This document shows, piece after piece, positions 28,801 through 39,465 of a DNA stretch of 64,000 bases. The translations under genes were made by a program, and so were the position numbers. Below the pieces are notes generated by a model. The model saw nothing but the letters and a program-made list of their open reading frames with translations. It did not search any database and was not told where the DNA came from. The stretch is from Ustulina deusta. Its lineage: Eukaryota > Ascomycota > Sordariomycetes > Xylariales > Xylariaceae. Each line of letters starts with the position of its first letter. Position 1 is the first letter of the stretch. The stretch spans positions 1 through 64,000 of the forward strand of contig JAJNNX010000010.1 in the NCBI GenBank assembly GCA_023159155.1. The letters run 5' to 3'.

Positions 28801-31800
28801 ATTAATTTAAAAAAAATTACTATTTAAAAAAATATAATAATATTAATAATATAAAAAACTTACTTATTATTTATTTATATAGTATTAATTATAACTTTAT
28901 AATTAAAATTATAATTATTTTTAATTAAGAATTTGAATTATTAAAATGCTAGATTATATAATTAATAGTAATAATAAAATTTCTAGATTTTTTTTAAAAT
29001 TAAATAATTAATATTATATTTTATATAATTAAGCATTATATATAGTTTTCTTATATAAAAATATCTAAATTAATAGTATAATTATTATAATTTTGTTTTA
29101 GTAAAATATAGTTTAGCTTTATAAAAGCTTATATTAAAAAATAAATATTTTTATTTATATATAATAAAAATAGTTTTTTTATTTTTTTATATAATAATAT
29201 TTTTTATATTATTAAAGCAAACTTATAAATAATTAATATCTTTTAATAAAAATAAGAATAGTGTTAGGCTATCTAAAATATAATATATTGTTATATTAAG
29301 TAAATTTTTTATTTATATAGTACTTATAATAATAATTATATTATTACTGCCAAACCTGATATTTGTACTATTTAGGGTCTAGTTTACTTTTATATAAAAA
29401 TAAAATCTAAAATAAGCTTCTAATTATGCTTTTTTTACTATTAAGTAGTTCGAAGCGCCTATGTTCTATAGTTTGCTTTAGTATTTTATATAATACTAGT
29501 TGCTAAAAATAAACTAGTTAGATAGTATGTCTGTTTTATAGTTTTAAATATTTTTTTTAGTTATATAGTAAATAAAAATATTGTTTATAAAAAATTGGGT
29601 TAATTAACTTCTAAATTCTTTTTTAATATTTTTATTATTTTTGTTTAGTTTTAAATATTTTTTAAAGTTTATAAAATATATTAAAAACTTTTTAAATATA
29701 AGTTTTGTTTTATTAATTATTTTATACGAGTTAAAATATTAGTTTTTTATATAAGTTTGTTCTTAAAAAGTATGCTTTATTAATTAATATCTTTTTTTAT
29801 AGTATATAAAATATTTTTTGTTTATATAATAGCTTTAAACGTTTTAATCTTTTGGGTTGTAGTGCTTTATGTCTAGTTTACTTAAAAATCTAAAAAATTT
29901 ATACTATTAGCTTTTTATACTATTGTTTTAATTATATTTCTGGTTTATAAAATAAATATTATTATTTTTTTATATAAAGCTTTTTAATACGTTATTAGTT
30001 GTTATTTAAATATATACTTAGAAGTCCAAAAAAAAACTTTTGTTTATTAGTTTTTAAAGTATAAAAACTATAGTTAGTTTTAGTACTTTTTAATATATTT
30101 ATATAATAATTATATTAAATTAGATTTCTTTTTAATAATTTATATTAAATACTTATTATATTTTTATAAACTTATTAATTATAAATTTTAGTATTTTATA
30201 TAGTACTAAATCTAGGTTTTTTTTATTTATTTATATAAAAGTAATTATAGTTTAGTTAGTTTAGTACTAGTTATAATTTATATTAGTATTAAAATAAATA
30301 TTTATTATATAATAGATTTTATTCCAAGTTTTTTTAGATCCGATTTAATAAATATAAAAATTTTTTATATAACTTTTAAAGATTATTAGAAATACTATAT
30401 AATATTAATCCTTTATAATATTAAGTTTTTAATAAATATTTATAAATAAATATACTTTATTATAAAATAGGTTATATAGTTAGCTTGTATAGTTTTTTTT
30501 TTTTTTTTTTTTTTTTAAAAGATTGTATACTTTTTAAGAAAAATTATCCTATTTTATATATCTTTTATAAAAAATAAATCTAAAAAAAAGTTATTTAGTA
30601 TAAGGTTTAATATTATATAAAAATATGCTTATTATATAAAGGTCTAAAAGGGGTTATAAATAATAGGGTATTTATATACTGGTTAGAAGTTTGGTTTATA
30701 GCCTGCCTTTGTTATATAACTATATATAAGTTTAGAAATATTTTAAAACTTAATAATAAGTTGTATAAATAAAGCAGTATAGTTTTTAGGGGTCTAAAAT
30801 TATATATTTTAAATAGGTTTAAGTTATATAAATTTTAGTTGTTTAATAAGCAGTTCTAGTTTAATTTATATAATAGGCTAAAAGGTTAGTATAGGCTGGG
30901 GTATAAAAATAAGCTAAAAAATAAGTTAAAATTGTTAGTTTAATATAAAAGAAACTAAGGGTTATTATATAAAAAGTAAAAAAATAGGTTAAATAATTAA
31001 AAGTTCTAAAGAACTTTTTATATTTTTAGATTTATTTTATATAATTATTTTAAGATTTTTTAGGTATAATTTTTTATTTGTTTATATTTATATATTTTAT
31101 TACTAAATAATTTAAAATAATTTTATATATAAGTTATAATATATATTTTTAAAATTTTATTTTGTTTAGTTTTTAAAATCTTTTTTATACGTTTATTTAA
31201 ATAGTTATATATTAGTTAATAAATAAATATATTTTTTGATCTAAAAGGTTATTTATATGTTTAGTATTTTTTATATTATAGTACTTAAGTTAATATTTTT
31301 TTTTTAATATTTAAAATTATAATATTTTTATATATTTTTTATGCTTATATTATATTTTTTAGTAAGTTTTTTATATATAATAAAAATGTCCGATTTAGCT
31401 GTTTTAGCTATATTATAAAATATATTTAATGTTATAATAAAAAAAAATAAAAATAAATAAATAAAAATAAAAATAAATAAATAAAAAAATTGTTTAGTTA
31501 TTATATAATAATATAATTAAAATTAATATAATTGTATGCTATTTTTTTTTTTTTTATATATTATTTTAATGCTTTATTAAAAAAAATAAAATAATTGTAT
31601 AACAAAAGTTTAGATCTTCTTTTTTTTTTATAACAATTAAATATTTTAACGCTCTATTAAAAAAAATAAAATATTTGCTTTATTTTATATAATTATTTTA
31701 ACGCTTTATTAAAAAAAATAAAATAATTATATAATAAAAATTTAAAATATAATATAAAAACTTATTAATACTATAGGTTAGACTCTGTTTTTATTTTTAT

Positions 31801-31852
31801 TAATTTATAGTATTTTTATAATTATATAAATATTTTTATAATTATTAATTAA

Positions 31853-32151
31853 TATTAAATAAGCCATATATAATATATTATATATAAAATAAATAATATA
31901 TATAAAGAAAATATAATATATTATACTATATTATTTATAAAATAAAATAAAAATAAAAAAATATTTATATAAAGCATAAGTTGTTTATATTTATGTAAAA
32001 GCTTATGCTATTGTACGAGCTAACATAATAAAGGGGAAATAAGGTCCCCTTTGTCCGGCCGAGGTCCGGCTAACGTCTATACAACAGCCGAGCGTGAACT
32101 CGCACTCCGTGCGAGTTGCACAATAAGGTTGTAACCAATGCTAGTTATTCC
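31853..32151. repeat. Truncated LTR, copy R2, half RIP-mutated and half intact
   Basis: It matches the first 300 bp or so of R1 and then stops. The left half is AT-converted (tattaaataagcc for TGTTGAATGGGC), whereas 31,990-32,151 keeps near-original GC, such as ccgaggtccggctaacg. The sequence beyond 32,151 is unrelated to the LTR. Confidence 0.7.
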
Positions 32152-33008
32152 AACAAACTAATTATTATAAATTAAATAAATAAAATTCAAAATATAAAAA
32201 AATATAGTTTATATAAAGAAATAAATAAGTAAGTTAAAAAAAGACAGCTAACTTATATAAAACTAATAAATATTACTTTTCATAAAATAATATAAATAAA
32301 AAAGCCTTTATTAGCACTTTTTTTTAATAATAATTTATATTAGAAAAAAACTAATAAAGTTTTTACAAAAAAATAATATAAATTAACTAGATTTACACTA
32401 GCTTAATAAACCTTATATTTAATATTTAATTATTTATTTTGTAATTAATATATTTTATATTATTAGTTCTTAAATCTTATTTATTAATATATAAACTATA
32501 TATTTATTATATTTTATTTATATTTTTAATTATTAATAAATAAAATTAATATTTTGCTTTAATATTAAAACTATTATATAATTAGTTTATTTTAATATTA
32601 TTACTTTAAATTGTTATATTTAAAATATTTTAACCAATTTATTTAAAATATTACTAAAAAGATCTAAGAAATATATATATATATATTTTTTTTTAATAAT
32701 ATTATTATTATTATACTATTTAAGTTAGTATAATATATATTACTGAATAAACCGCTATATATAAGTTATTATAGTAAAAACTATCACTTTATTTTTGCTA
32801 AAAATATAAAAATACTTTATATAACTATAAAAGTCCCCTAAATATTATAACTTGCGTTTTTTATAACGTGTTTAGATTTAAACTAGTTAATATATTTTAA
32901 AAAATATAATAATATTATTAGCTAAATATATTAAAAATTAATATACTAATTATTATAATAATTAATTATTTTAAACTATAAATAATATTTAAAAGTATTT
33001 TTATATAA
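32152..33008. other. AT-rich border of the gene island
   Basis: AT-rich sequence without an open frame or repeat that I can place. It runs straight into the first coding exon at about 33,009. Confidence 0.4.
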
Positions 33009-33926
33009 ATATTTTTTAAGCTTAAAATAAAAGAAGATGCCTTAGTAGGAGAGCAAGTCTCAAATATGAAACATACAGGGTTTCCTTGTTTATCGGTCAA
33101 TGGCCTCGATTTACTGCTACACAATTTCATAGACGACGAGGTAGTTTCTTTACAAACGTCCCTAAATTTCGTACACTGCTAACTAGACTATAGCGAATAA
33201 AACAAGTCCTCGCCCATTCATTCTCGTCCTGCGGTGTTGCTCGATATCCAAGGTTTCAAAGCGATCCGGGTCACATATTCCAATTTCGGCGCGGCGGTAA
33301 ATTGGCACCGGGCGCCTTGGTCGTGCTGCTGTGGGGCGAAGAATCGGAGGTCGCGTATTACGGCGGTTCACATCAACACAACCTTGTTGGAGTGCCGGCG
33401 TCAAATAGTCTTTGGGAGGTGCCTGCTATCGCGCTGGAGCGTGTTGGTTGCAACAGAAGTGCACCTATTTCTTTCAATCTCGGTGGACTGTAAGTCGAAC
33501 AACGGATGTAGTGGCCCTTCTAATCATTTGGTACAGGACTATCCAAAACGCTCGAGTAGCTTTGGAGATCCGAAAAGGACAGCCCATCAGTTGTGTCTTT
33601 GCCACACATAAAACCATGGCTCGATGGTCTAAAATAATACTTCCGAGCAACCCAGAAATCCTAGCAAAGGTTGAGGCCATCAATCGGACCAATATTAGAA
33701 TGCATTTTCAATTTACAGAATGCAACACAAGATAGCCGCCGCATCAACTGGCGAATTAGATATCCTTGTTCACCTAATGACCCTCAATGGTATGGACGTG
33801 GTGCTGAACCCCGTAGGCGCCATGGTTTCCATGCGAGTCTTCTGGTTCAAACATGGGTGCATCAAAAATATCTGCCGGAATCGAGATCTCGCCAAAAAAA
33901 AGATTAGGTGCGAATATGTCCGCTGA
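33009..33926 (+). pseudogene. 5'-truncated gene of unknown function, with probable frameshift
   Basis: I do not recognise this gene with certainty. Three exons can be followed by frame. The first is about 33,009-33,140 (ends HNFIDDE). A 53-nt intron (33141-33193, GTAGTT...CTGCTAAC...TAG) leads to exon 33194-33489, and a 47-nt intron (33490-33536, GTAAGT...CTAAT...CAG) leads to an exon from 33,537. Both joins keep frame. The middle exon reads GALVVLLWGEESEVAYYGGS, and the next GQPISCVFATHKTMARWSK. The frame then shifts near 33,720. The following frame (IAAASTGELDILVHL to a stop at 33926) looks like the same protein, as if one base were lost in gaatg. The 5' end runs into AT-rich sequence with no clear start. 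A beta-helix dioxygenase-like fold is only a guess. Confidence 0.5.
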
Positions 33927-34241
33927 TACGAAAGCTGGTGTAGAGCATTTGAGGGAGGTTTGGTTGGCAAATTGGAGTGCTGTAGTTTTTTAGTGTAGAA
34001 CATCATCGGAACGGGTAAGCAACAAACACTGCATTTGCCCATTTATTGCTGAAACTGGCGTTACGTCTACATCTAAACAATGTCGACTTCTCTTAAGTAA
34101 TAATTGAAGAATCTAATCTCCGTTTTTCCTCTTCTGTGTAGCATTTGTGCTAGTAGTACCAGAAGATGAATGTTGGGGTAGTGATTATAATCGGCTTAAT
34201 TCCTTCTGAGATTGTTAACGAAGGTTGTTGCAGGTACCTGC

Positions 34242-34703
34242 TATATAGGATCTCTTTCTTGTTGTCGCCTCTTCCTGATCGTGCATACGTGCATGTCTAA
34301 TGAACGTACTTACAGTGGTAAGAAATTTACCACAGAGCAAACACCATTCCTTGCATTTCACATCTAGTAATATAGATTAGCCCTGAATCATTTATTCCGC
34401 GTGATAAGTCTTACGTGTATCAAAGTGTCGCACCAAGTCCTTCCGCAACTTGAACCATTGGCCACAGTCTGTCCATGGACATAGGTTACGTGTCGGAAGC
34501 TTCGAGTCCGAATTGCAACCTGTCGCACCCGATTCCCTATCTTGAGTTGGGTGCGGCCCACTATGCTCGGCTGATACAAGCGCATCTCTTATGCTTGGCT
34601 AGAGGGAATTAACGTGAGAAGTTCTGACAAGCTACTGACTTACTTCATCCGCCTCATACTGCTCCCAAGAGAAATTGTTACTGGCGGACGGATGGATTGC
34701 CAT
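34242..34703 (-). CDS. Small two-finger C2H2 zinc finger protein (3 exons)
   Basis: Three exons on the minus strand give a 121-residue protein. They are 34703-34644 (ATG, MAIHPSASNN...), 34598-34415 and 34363-34242. Introns are 34599-34643 (45 nt, GTAAGT...TAG, phase 0) and 34364-34414 (51 nt, GTAAGA...GCTAAT...TAG, phase 1). Splicing the second intron removes two in-frame stops and creates two canonical tandem fingers. The first is CPWTDC-x12-HFDTH (C-x4-C-x12-H-x3-H) and the second is CLLC-x12-HARMH (C-x2-C-x12-H-x3-H). Such pairs usually bind DNA, so a regulatory role is likely, but no target can be inferred. The reading ends QEEATTERDPI. The N-terminal half is low in recognisable features. 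Confidence 0.72.
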
Positions 34704-34897
34704 GTCTGGTGGGTGTCTTGATAGCGCTAGGCATATAAATAATGCTTGAATCCCAAAGAAGTCGCCGAAGGAGTGAAAAGTAAAAGGGAGAAGTAAAAAT
34801 TAGCCAATCCATGTCTGCCGCGGCCGAGGTTTAGCTGCCAAATGGGGTCCTGCAAGCGGGTCTCGGAAGTAGTTGCCCAACATCATCTTGTTGCACC

Positions 34898-34906
34898 ATA
34901 AATACC
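34898..34906 (+). promoter_or_regulatory. TATA-like element upstream of microprotein
   Basis: CATAAATAC lies about 95 bp before the ATG at 35000. It is followed by a CA-rich leader (atcaatcaacaacacc) typical of fungal 5' ends. Confidence 0.4.
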
Positions 34907-34999
34907 CCAAAGGAGCCTGTAGCTCCAGCATCATTATTTTCAACTCAAGAGCGACTAAACACAATTCAAAATAACTTCTCACGATCAATCAACAACACC

Positions 35000-35086
35000 A
35001 TGCCTAAAGGCGAATGTAGCGATTGCGGCGGCCGTGGCATTAAAGATAACGCCATATGTGGTAGCTGTGGAGGCAAGGGGAAATAG
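35000..35086 (+). CDS. 28-residue CxxCGGxG microprotein (DnaJ-type zinc motif)
   Basis: The short frame encodes a 28-residue peptide with two copies of the DnaJ cysteine-rich motif, ECSDCGGRG and ICGSCGGKG. Together they offer four cysteines to bind one zinc ion. The start context caacaccATGcc and the CA-rich leader are those of a real fungal gene, and an AATAAA (35122-35127) follows the stop. It may be complete. It may also be the first exon of a longer gene whose next exon is the open stretch at 35172-35368, but I found no clean donor that joins them in frame. In DnaJ proteins this motif acts in client binding. Here no J domain is present, so the role is unknown. Confidence 0.5.
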   Translation: MPKGECSDCGGRGIKDNAICGSCGGKGK

Positions 35087-35121
35087 ACCATCTCTGATAA
35101 AGTCAGTCTCACTTCTGTTCT

Positions 35122-35127
35122 AATAAA
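35122..35127 (+). terminator. AATAAA polyadenylation-like signal
   Basis: AATAAA lies 36 bp after the stop codon of the small CxxCGGxG frame. Confidence 0.3.
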
Positions 35128-35171
35128 TGATCTTGCTTGTTAACAACATTTACCTAATACAATTATAACAG

Positions 35172-35368
35172 TCTTTATCTGCATCAATAACTATGGTAAC
35201 TTGGTTTGGGTTACTGCATACGACGAGCTCTACACTCCTATAGTAGCATATTACGGCCAGACCCCGAGATCATTATGGGAGCCTGGCAATTCATTCATCA
35301 AGAGTGCACTTCACCCAAGCTGGTTACTAGGACTCATTTCCGCACCAGGATCTCTCAAGACTAAATAG
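35172..35368 (+). CDS. Exon-like open stretch, unknown function
   Basis: After a typical acceptor (attataacag at 35162-35171) an open frame runs to TAG at 35366-35368. It has no ATG. It reads FICINNYGNLVWVTAYDELY and then YYGQTPRSLWEP, with the composition and bias of real coding sequence. The strand-like core with NNYGNLVWVTAYD recalls small beta-sandwich lectin-like or stress proteins, but I cannot name a family. It lies 86 bp after the small zinc-motif frame on the same strand, so both may belong to one gene. Confidence 0.4.
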
Positions 35369-35820
35369 CTTTCCTACCCAATGCGAGCTACAGATCTAAG
35401 TGCCTATATATCATTATCATGCTTGCTATGACTTCGACTACTGTACTAGTAATGTACCTTGGCTCAAGCTCTGTTTTACAGAAGAATTAGCCATTAAGTG
35501 GTAATAAGTGACTTGTCTCTTTGCCCTGTGGCCCAGAGAGCGGGCGCGCGAATTATCAACCGTTTGAGGTAGGAATAACCTTCCGTTGCGTAACCGTTTC
35601 GCAGCCAAGCAATGGATGATTACAGGAGAGCACGGAGTCCGACCGCGATTTACTCATAGCCGCTCAGCCCGCCAGTAAAATAAAATCGCCTACCAGGGCT
35701 TGGCGACTTTTGATAGCTAATCCTGGTGCGCCTGGCTATCCGACCTTGCTGCAGTTCCCTGGCCATCAGTGTGCATCTCGGATTTGGAGATGATTTTTTT
35801 CGAAGTCAGTGTTGTAGCGC
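35369..35820. other. Intergenic region
   Basis: Normal composition, with no open frame that I trust. It probably contains the 3' end of the preceding gene and the promoter of the next one. Confidence 0.4.
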
Positions 35821-35829
35821 ATATAAATA
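35821..35829 (+). promoter_or_regulatory. TATA box of the PD-(D/E)XK gene
   Basis: ATATAAATA lies 80 bp before the ATG at 35902. It is followed by a pyrimidine- and CA-rich leader (acgcaaccctcttcgtcact). Confidence 0.5.
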
Positions 35830-35901
35830 ACATCCTGAGGCTCTAACACCTTAGCATCTTAGCATCGAATAGTTAATAGCAACGCAACCCTCTTCGTCAC
35901 T

Positions 35902-36480
35902 ATGAATATCATTCCTAAGACTGGTATTGTTCCTGAGACCGGTATTTTAAAAAAGCTCTACGATAATGCGGTTGCGAATGAAATCGAGTATACATCATCA
36001 GCATTCTGGCAGACCTACTTGCAAACTCACTTCAACCCAGACAACAACTATACTATAGTTTGCGAATATTCCCTGGACGAGTTTCTTAAAAGAGTAGATA
36101 TAACGGTTCTGAAATATAATAGCAGCGAGCATACCTTAATGAGGCTAATACTTCTTGAAGCAAAACGCCCCGGAAAACAACCTAACAATGTTAAGAATCA
36201 GGCTCTAAGAGGCGCTAAGCAAGCAATATTGAAGTTAAATCTGACAGGGATCTTTGCTATTACTACAATAGGCCTCTATTATCACATTTGGTATGTAAGC
36301 TATAAGGGAGGAGATTTGGAACTATTACATGGAGAAAGTTTCCCTGGCAACGCGGATGCATATATTTACGCTGGCTCAGAGGAAGCCTGTGCACTTATTA
36401 AAGATATCCAATTTATTAAGGGCGAAACACTACTAATGATTGCACTTACCATCCTAAGCCAGAGGCACCTTCTGTATTAA
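35902..36480 (+). CDS. PD-(D/E)XK nuclease-like fungal protein, C-terminus probably shortened by stop mutations
   Basis: The 192-residue frame starts at an ATG behind a TATA box. It has the core of PD-(D/E)XK nuclease folds. D66 lies in KRVDITVL, and E86-x-K88 in LILLEAKRP, about 20 residues later. It is preceded by an N-terminal FWQTYL helix region and followed by QALRGAKQAI and ATTIGLYYHIWY. Fungal genomes carry many such uncharacterised proteins. Nuclease activity and target are inferred only from the fold. The same frame continues beyond the TAA (36478-36480) as readable protein (EQAVDQASD, NLLKRKIKAPHRGMAAF), crossing TAG 36523-36525 and TAA 36580-36582 to TAG 36685-36687. Each inner stop is one transition from CAA or CAG. 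The gene may thus be a recently truncated allele. The catalytic core is upstream of the first stop. Confidence 0.65.
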   Translation: MNIIPKTGIVPETGILKKLYDNAVANEIEYTSSAFWQTYLQTHFNPDNNYTIVCEYSLDEFLKRVDITVLKYNSSEHTLMRLILLEAKRPGKQPNNVKNQALRGAKQAILKLNLTGIFAITTIGLYYHIWYVSYKGGDLELLHGESFPGNADAYIYAGSEEACALIKDIQFIKGETLLMIALTILSQRHLLY

Positions 36481-36687
36481 GATCTACTATTAGTATTAAC
36501 ATCTGACTATGCGACAAATTCTTAGCCTAGCACCAATGCTGATTATGGGGTCGAGCAAGCCGTGGATCAGGCATCTGATTAACACATGGGTGAACAAAAT
36601 CTGCTCAAACGGAAGATCAAGGCTCCGCACAGGGGGATGGCCGCCTTTGGCATAAGGTGCAACTTCGGCGAAGAGCGCATTTGTTAG
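36481..36687 (+). pseudogene. In-frame C-terminal continuation of the PD-(D/E)XK gene
   Basis: No frame change is needed to read on after the first stop. Coding-like sequence continues for about 69 codons, broken by TAG 36523-36525 and TAA 36580-36582 and ending at TAG 36685-36687. All the inner stops fit C-to-T changes in a CpA context. An intron is less likely, because no donor sits before the first stop. Confidence 0.5.
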
Positions 36688-36984
36688 GAAGTGCTGATAT
36701 TGAATATAATAATAGGAAAGGCAAACCTGCAATAACGAAAGAGAGTGAGTGGAAAAAGATAAAGTCTGATGGAAGGGTGATGTATGTACACGAGACGGCG
36801 TACACCATCTATTGGTCCCCCAAATTTCCTTAGTGGGGTCGTGCCCCTGGGAGCTTGTCTCGGAGACGCTTGGCGTGCCTGCTAATAGGGCCCATATTTC
36901 TTATGTTTTAGGCAGTGGTCGTGGATATTTAATGCTTACTAAGTCTTTCCTTAATAAACACGAATCCTAAATTATTTTTTAAGT

Positions 36985-38831
36985 ATGGATTATTTTTGTA
37001 TAGCCCCGAGGTGTAGTCTCTGCCGATTTGACTTCGCGAAGAATGAAGATATTATTATATGTACGTGTAATCCTTCCCCCTCGGAGGCGTATAGATCTAC
37101 ACTAATAGACCAATGGAACAGTGAGGCCTGATGGTTGTCCTGTTGCCCTCCCATTCAGCAAACTCGAAGACGATGTCTGCACTTACGAACCGTGCTACGC
37201 CGGGTGTCAACACTGGGACCAACAGCTTCCCGGCTATCATTTCAACTGTATTCGGCACGATTACTACCAGTCGATCCCGAAACTTTTCGACGCTACCGCT
37301 TATTCTTATGATCCCTGGCCTGGCGAAAACATGCGACGCCTTGGCTGGATGCGCATCGACTTAGCTTGTACGATCTATCGCTCTCTTGCCCTGCGACTAC
37401 CTTATGAAGTTTGCGAAATAATTGCCCGATACTGCTTCCGAGAATACGCATTACACCTGAGCAGGAAATTTTGTCAAGATAACTCAGCATCTAATTTCTG
37501 CGTTGAGTTATCGAAACCGGTATGGGCTCACTACGCCTTCCTCGATGGGCTAGCATACATAGTGTCCCTAACAAATAAGCCAACTCGAGGCGATGCCGTA
37601 CCCCTCCCACGACCGGATGTCCCTATACAGACTGTTTATGTGGCGGAGGATCATCTAGGTGTTAGGGAAGTACACTTTGCTAATTGTTCAAATAAAGCAC
37701 GAGATCACCCGATGCCAGGCTTGTGGTGGCGGACGGTTCAAGTGCATGGAACTAAGCTTAGGGGCCAGACTGATGTGAGTGATGCTGGTTTACTACCCTT
37801 TGACTCTCACTTACGCATGCAGGGTTCTAAGTTGCGCCGCTTGTTTTGCCCAATCACCAGTCATACTCCTTACGACAGCGTGCTTTGGGCCGCGCTTCAG
37901 CCATATCCGGAACGACTCCGACTAACTATGTTGATGGAACTGTCTGGCCCGCTCAGAATGACCTCGCTTAGGCTCGACAAAGGAGTTACCGGGTACTCAT
38001 TTTGTTGGGATAACTATGTCATCGCGCTCAAAGCACATAGCCACGGAGAGGACCTTGGTTATTATAAGCATATCATGTCGAGCCACCCACATGCTCTTTG
38101 GCTTCACATCCCACTTCGCCCTTGTGAAAGAATTACAGAGATTTGGCAACGCCGTCGCAAGCACGGCAGGGAGGTTGCTTTAATAGTAAGTGATTCTTAT
38201 ACCTTTTAAACACGTCCCTAACAACGAGAAGGTCGTTACGAACATAGAATGCATTTATGTTATGGGAGCGTACCCAAAGTCCTGCTGGCATCCGTGTTCG
38301 TACGAGCTTTTATACAAAGCTGATCCCGATAGAGGCACTTTTTTCGTCGATGAATCGCCTGCAGGTATTCAAGCTGTTGCGTCCGGGCCTTTAGCTGGAG
38401 GCACAGTGGCCCACCGTCTTCCAACAGCGTTGTCACCATATCCCGAATCTATGCCCTTCGAGGATTATCTTTATACGACGGCCAGTGTGGAGGATGTATC
38501 TCACGTCAGGTTATGTCGGGCCAAATCGGATTCAATTATTACCGGGTTGGTTTTCGAGTATACCGACGGTCACCAGGAGTGCGTTGGGCAAACCCGTCTT
38601 GACTGCCTTGATGGTCCTACTAGGATTGACGTCTCTCGGAAGATGTGGTTGAAGATCTCACGGTCTCCTTATGGCTTTCCTCAGGTCGTTAATATGGGAT
38701 TTTCTCCTACTTGGAAGTCCGGAGGCGAGTATTTCTACATAACGTGGCATGGGACTCTGGAATGGTGGTTTTCGTTGAATCAGTGTAGGCTATATCATAA
38801 TGGCCAAGCGAGCCTTTCTACACGGTTGTAG
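36985..38831 (+). CDS. F-box-like protein of a large uncharacterised fungal family (3 exons, intact)
   Basis: Exons 36985-37060, 37122-38185 and 38232-38831 encode 579 residues. Intron 1 (37061-37121) reads GTACGT...CTAAT...CAG. Intron 2 (38186-38231) is 46 nt, with GTAAGT, CTAAC and AAG. Both keep frame and remove what otherwise looks like a missing start and a frameshift near 38,206. The N-terminus is cysteine-rich (CIAPRCSLC, then CTYEPCYAGC and HFNCIRHD), suggesting a zinc-binding head. An F-box-like motif LPYEVCEIIARYC follows at residues 118-130. The C-terminal part (GREVALI joined to VVTNIECIYVMGAYP, then WKSGGEYFYITWHGT) looks like a beta-rich repeat domain. A role as a ubiquitin-ligase adaptor is possible but inferred only from the F-box-like helix. 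Unlike its neighbours it has no inner stops. Confidence 0.68.
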
Positions 38832-39465
38832 GTTTACCTGAGTGGCAGCAAACGTATGCATAGACTGTACTACTACCATATACCATCAGCCAATCGTTAA
38901 TTAACCTGGTTTCTCAAAGTGGTCCAGATAAGGCTAGGCCTCAACGAACAAGTGGCTGGGGAAACAGCGGAGGGATAAAACACCACTTTGGGGAGTTTGC
39001 GATGCTTTTGACTTATACAGCTAGACTTCGCTAGGAAGCGTAGGTTAAGTTTATATTTTAATTCACTTCAGTACCTACCTATATGCTTACCCAGTCTCTG
39101 CCAGAGAGGCTCGGGAAGTATACAGAAACATGTATTGTAATATACTTCTCGTATCAAAAGTTCCGTTTGAATGAATTGCTTTACGAAGCAGATTAGTCCA
39201 ACGAAATGCTACGTTCTAACTTCGTGTAGTACGCGATTACGTGACGACAAATAGTGTCAATGCCATAAAATGTTTCAGACCTGCCTCCCCTGGTCCTTTC
39301 AACCCTGGGCCGGCGATGCAGGCCCTGACATCTTCGTTGTAACGGAGGTATGCTGATCAGTCGGGAGCTCCGAGTAAGGTGGTGGCGGCTCTTAGGTGGG
39401 AGCTGTAATTTGGTGCCCTATTGTCCTTCCCCCCCCCCCCGGTGACTTATCATCACACATTATGT
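38832..39465. other. Intergenic region
   Basis: Normal composition, with no open frame that I trust. It contains a C12-type run (ttccccccccccccggt near 39,430). Confidence 0.4.

Larger units (their letters stand above)
24817..32151. mobile_element. Long-LTR retroelement, right copy (inverted relative to 1-6331)
   Basis: The complete LTR 24817-25839 is followed by about 6 kb of RIP-degraded internal sequence and a truncated second LTR (31853-32151). The internal region matches 1-5309 in reverse complement throughout. The short reading of about 60 codons just inside the LTR (about 26,080-26,265) is the same unknown reading seen at 4886-5074 on the other strand. No RT, integrase or protease motif can be read with confidence. 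Confidence 0.75.

Noticed and set aside
33183..34042. Overlapping frames on both strands around the truncated gene (for example plus 33,234-33,611)
   Set aside because: Shadows of the spliced plus-strand gene, which is supported by two in-phase introns.
34377..34394. Two nonsense stops between the C2H2 fingers, first taken as RIP damage
   Set aside because: They lie inside a well-formed 51-nt intron whose removal completes the first zinc finger.
38186..38231. Apparent frameshift in the F-box-like gene (extra T in ccttttaaac)
   Set aside because: GTAAGT, CTAAC and AAG signals define a 46-nt intron that joins both frames in phase and gives a more family-like sequence than a one-base correction.
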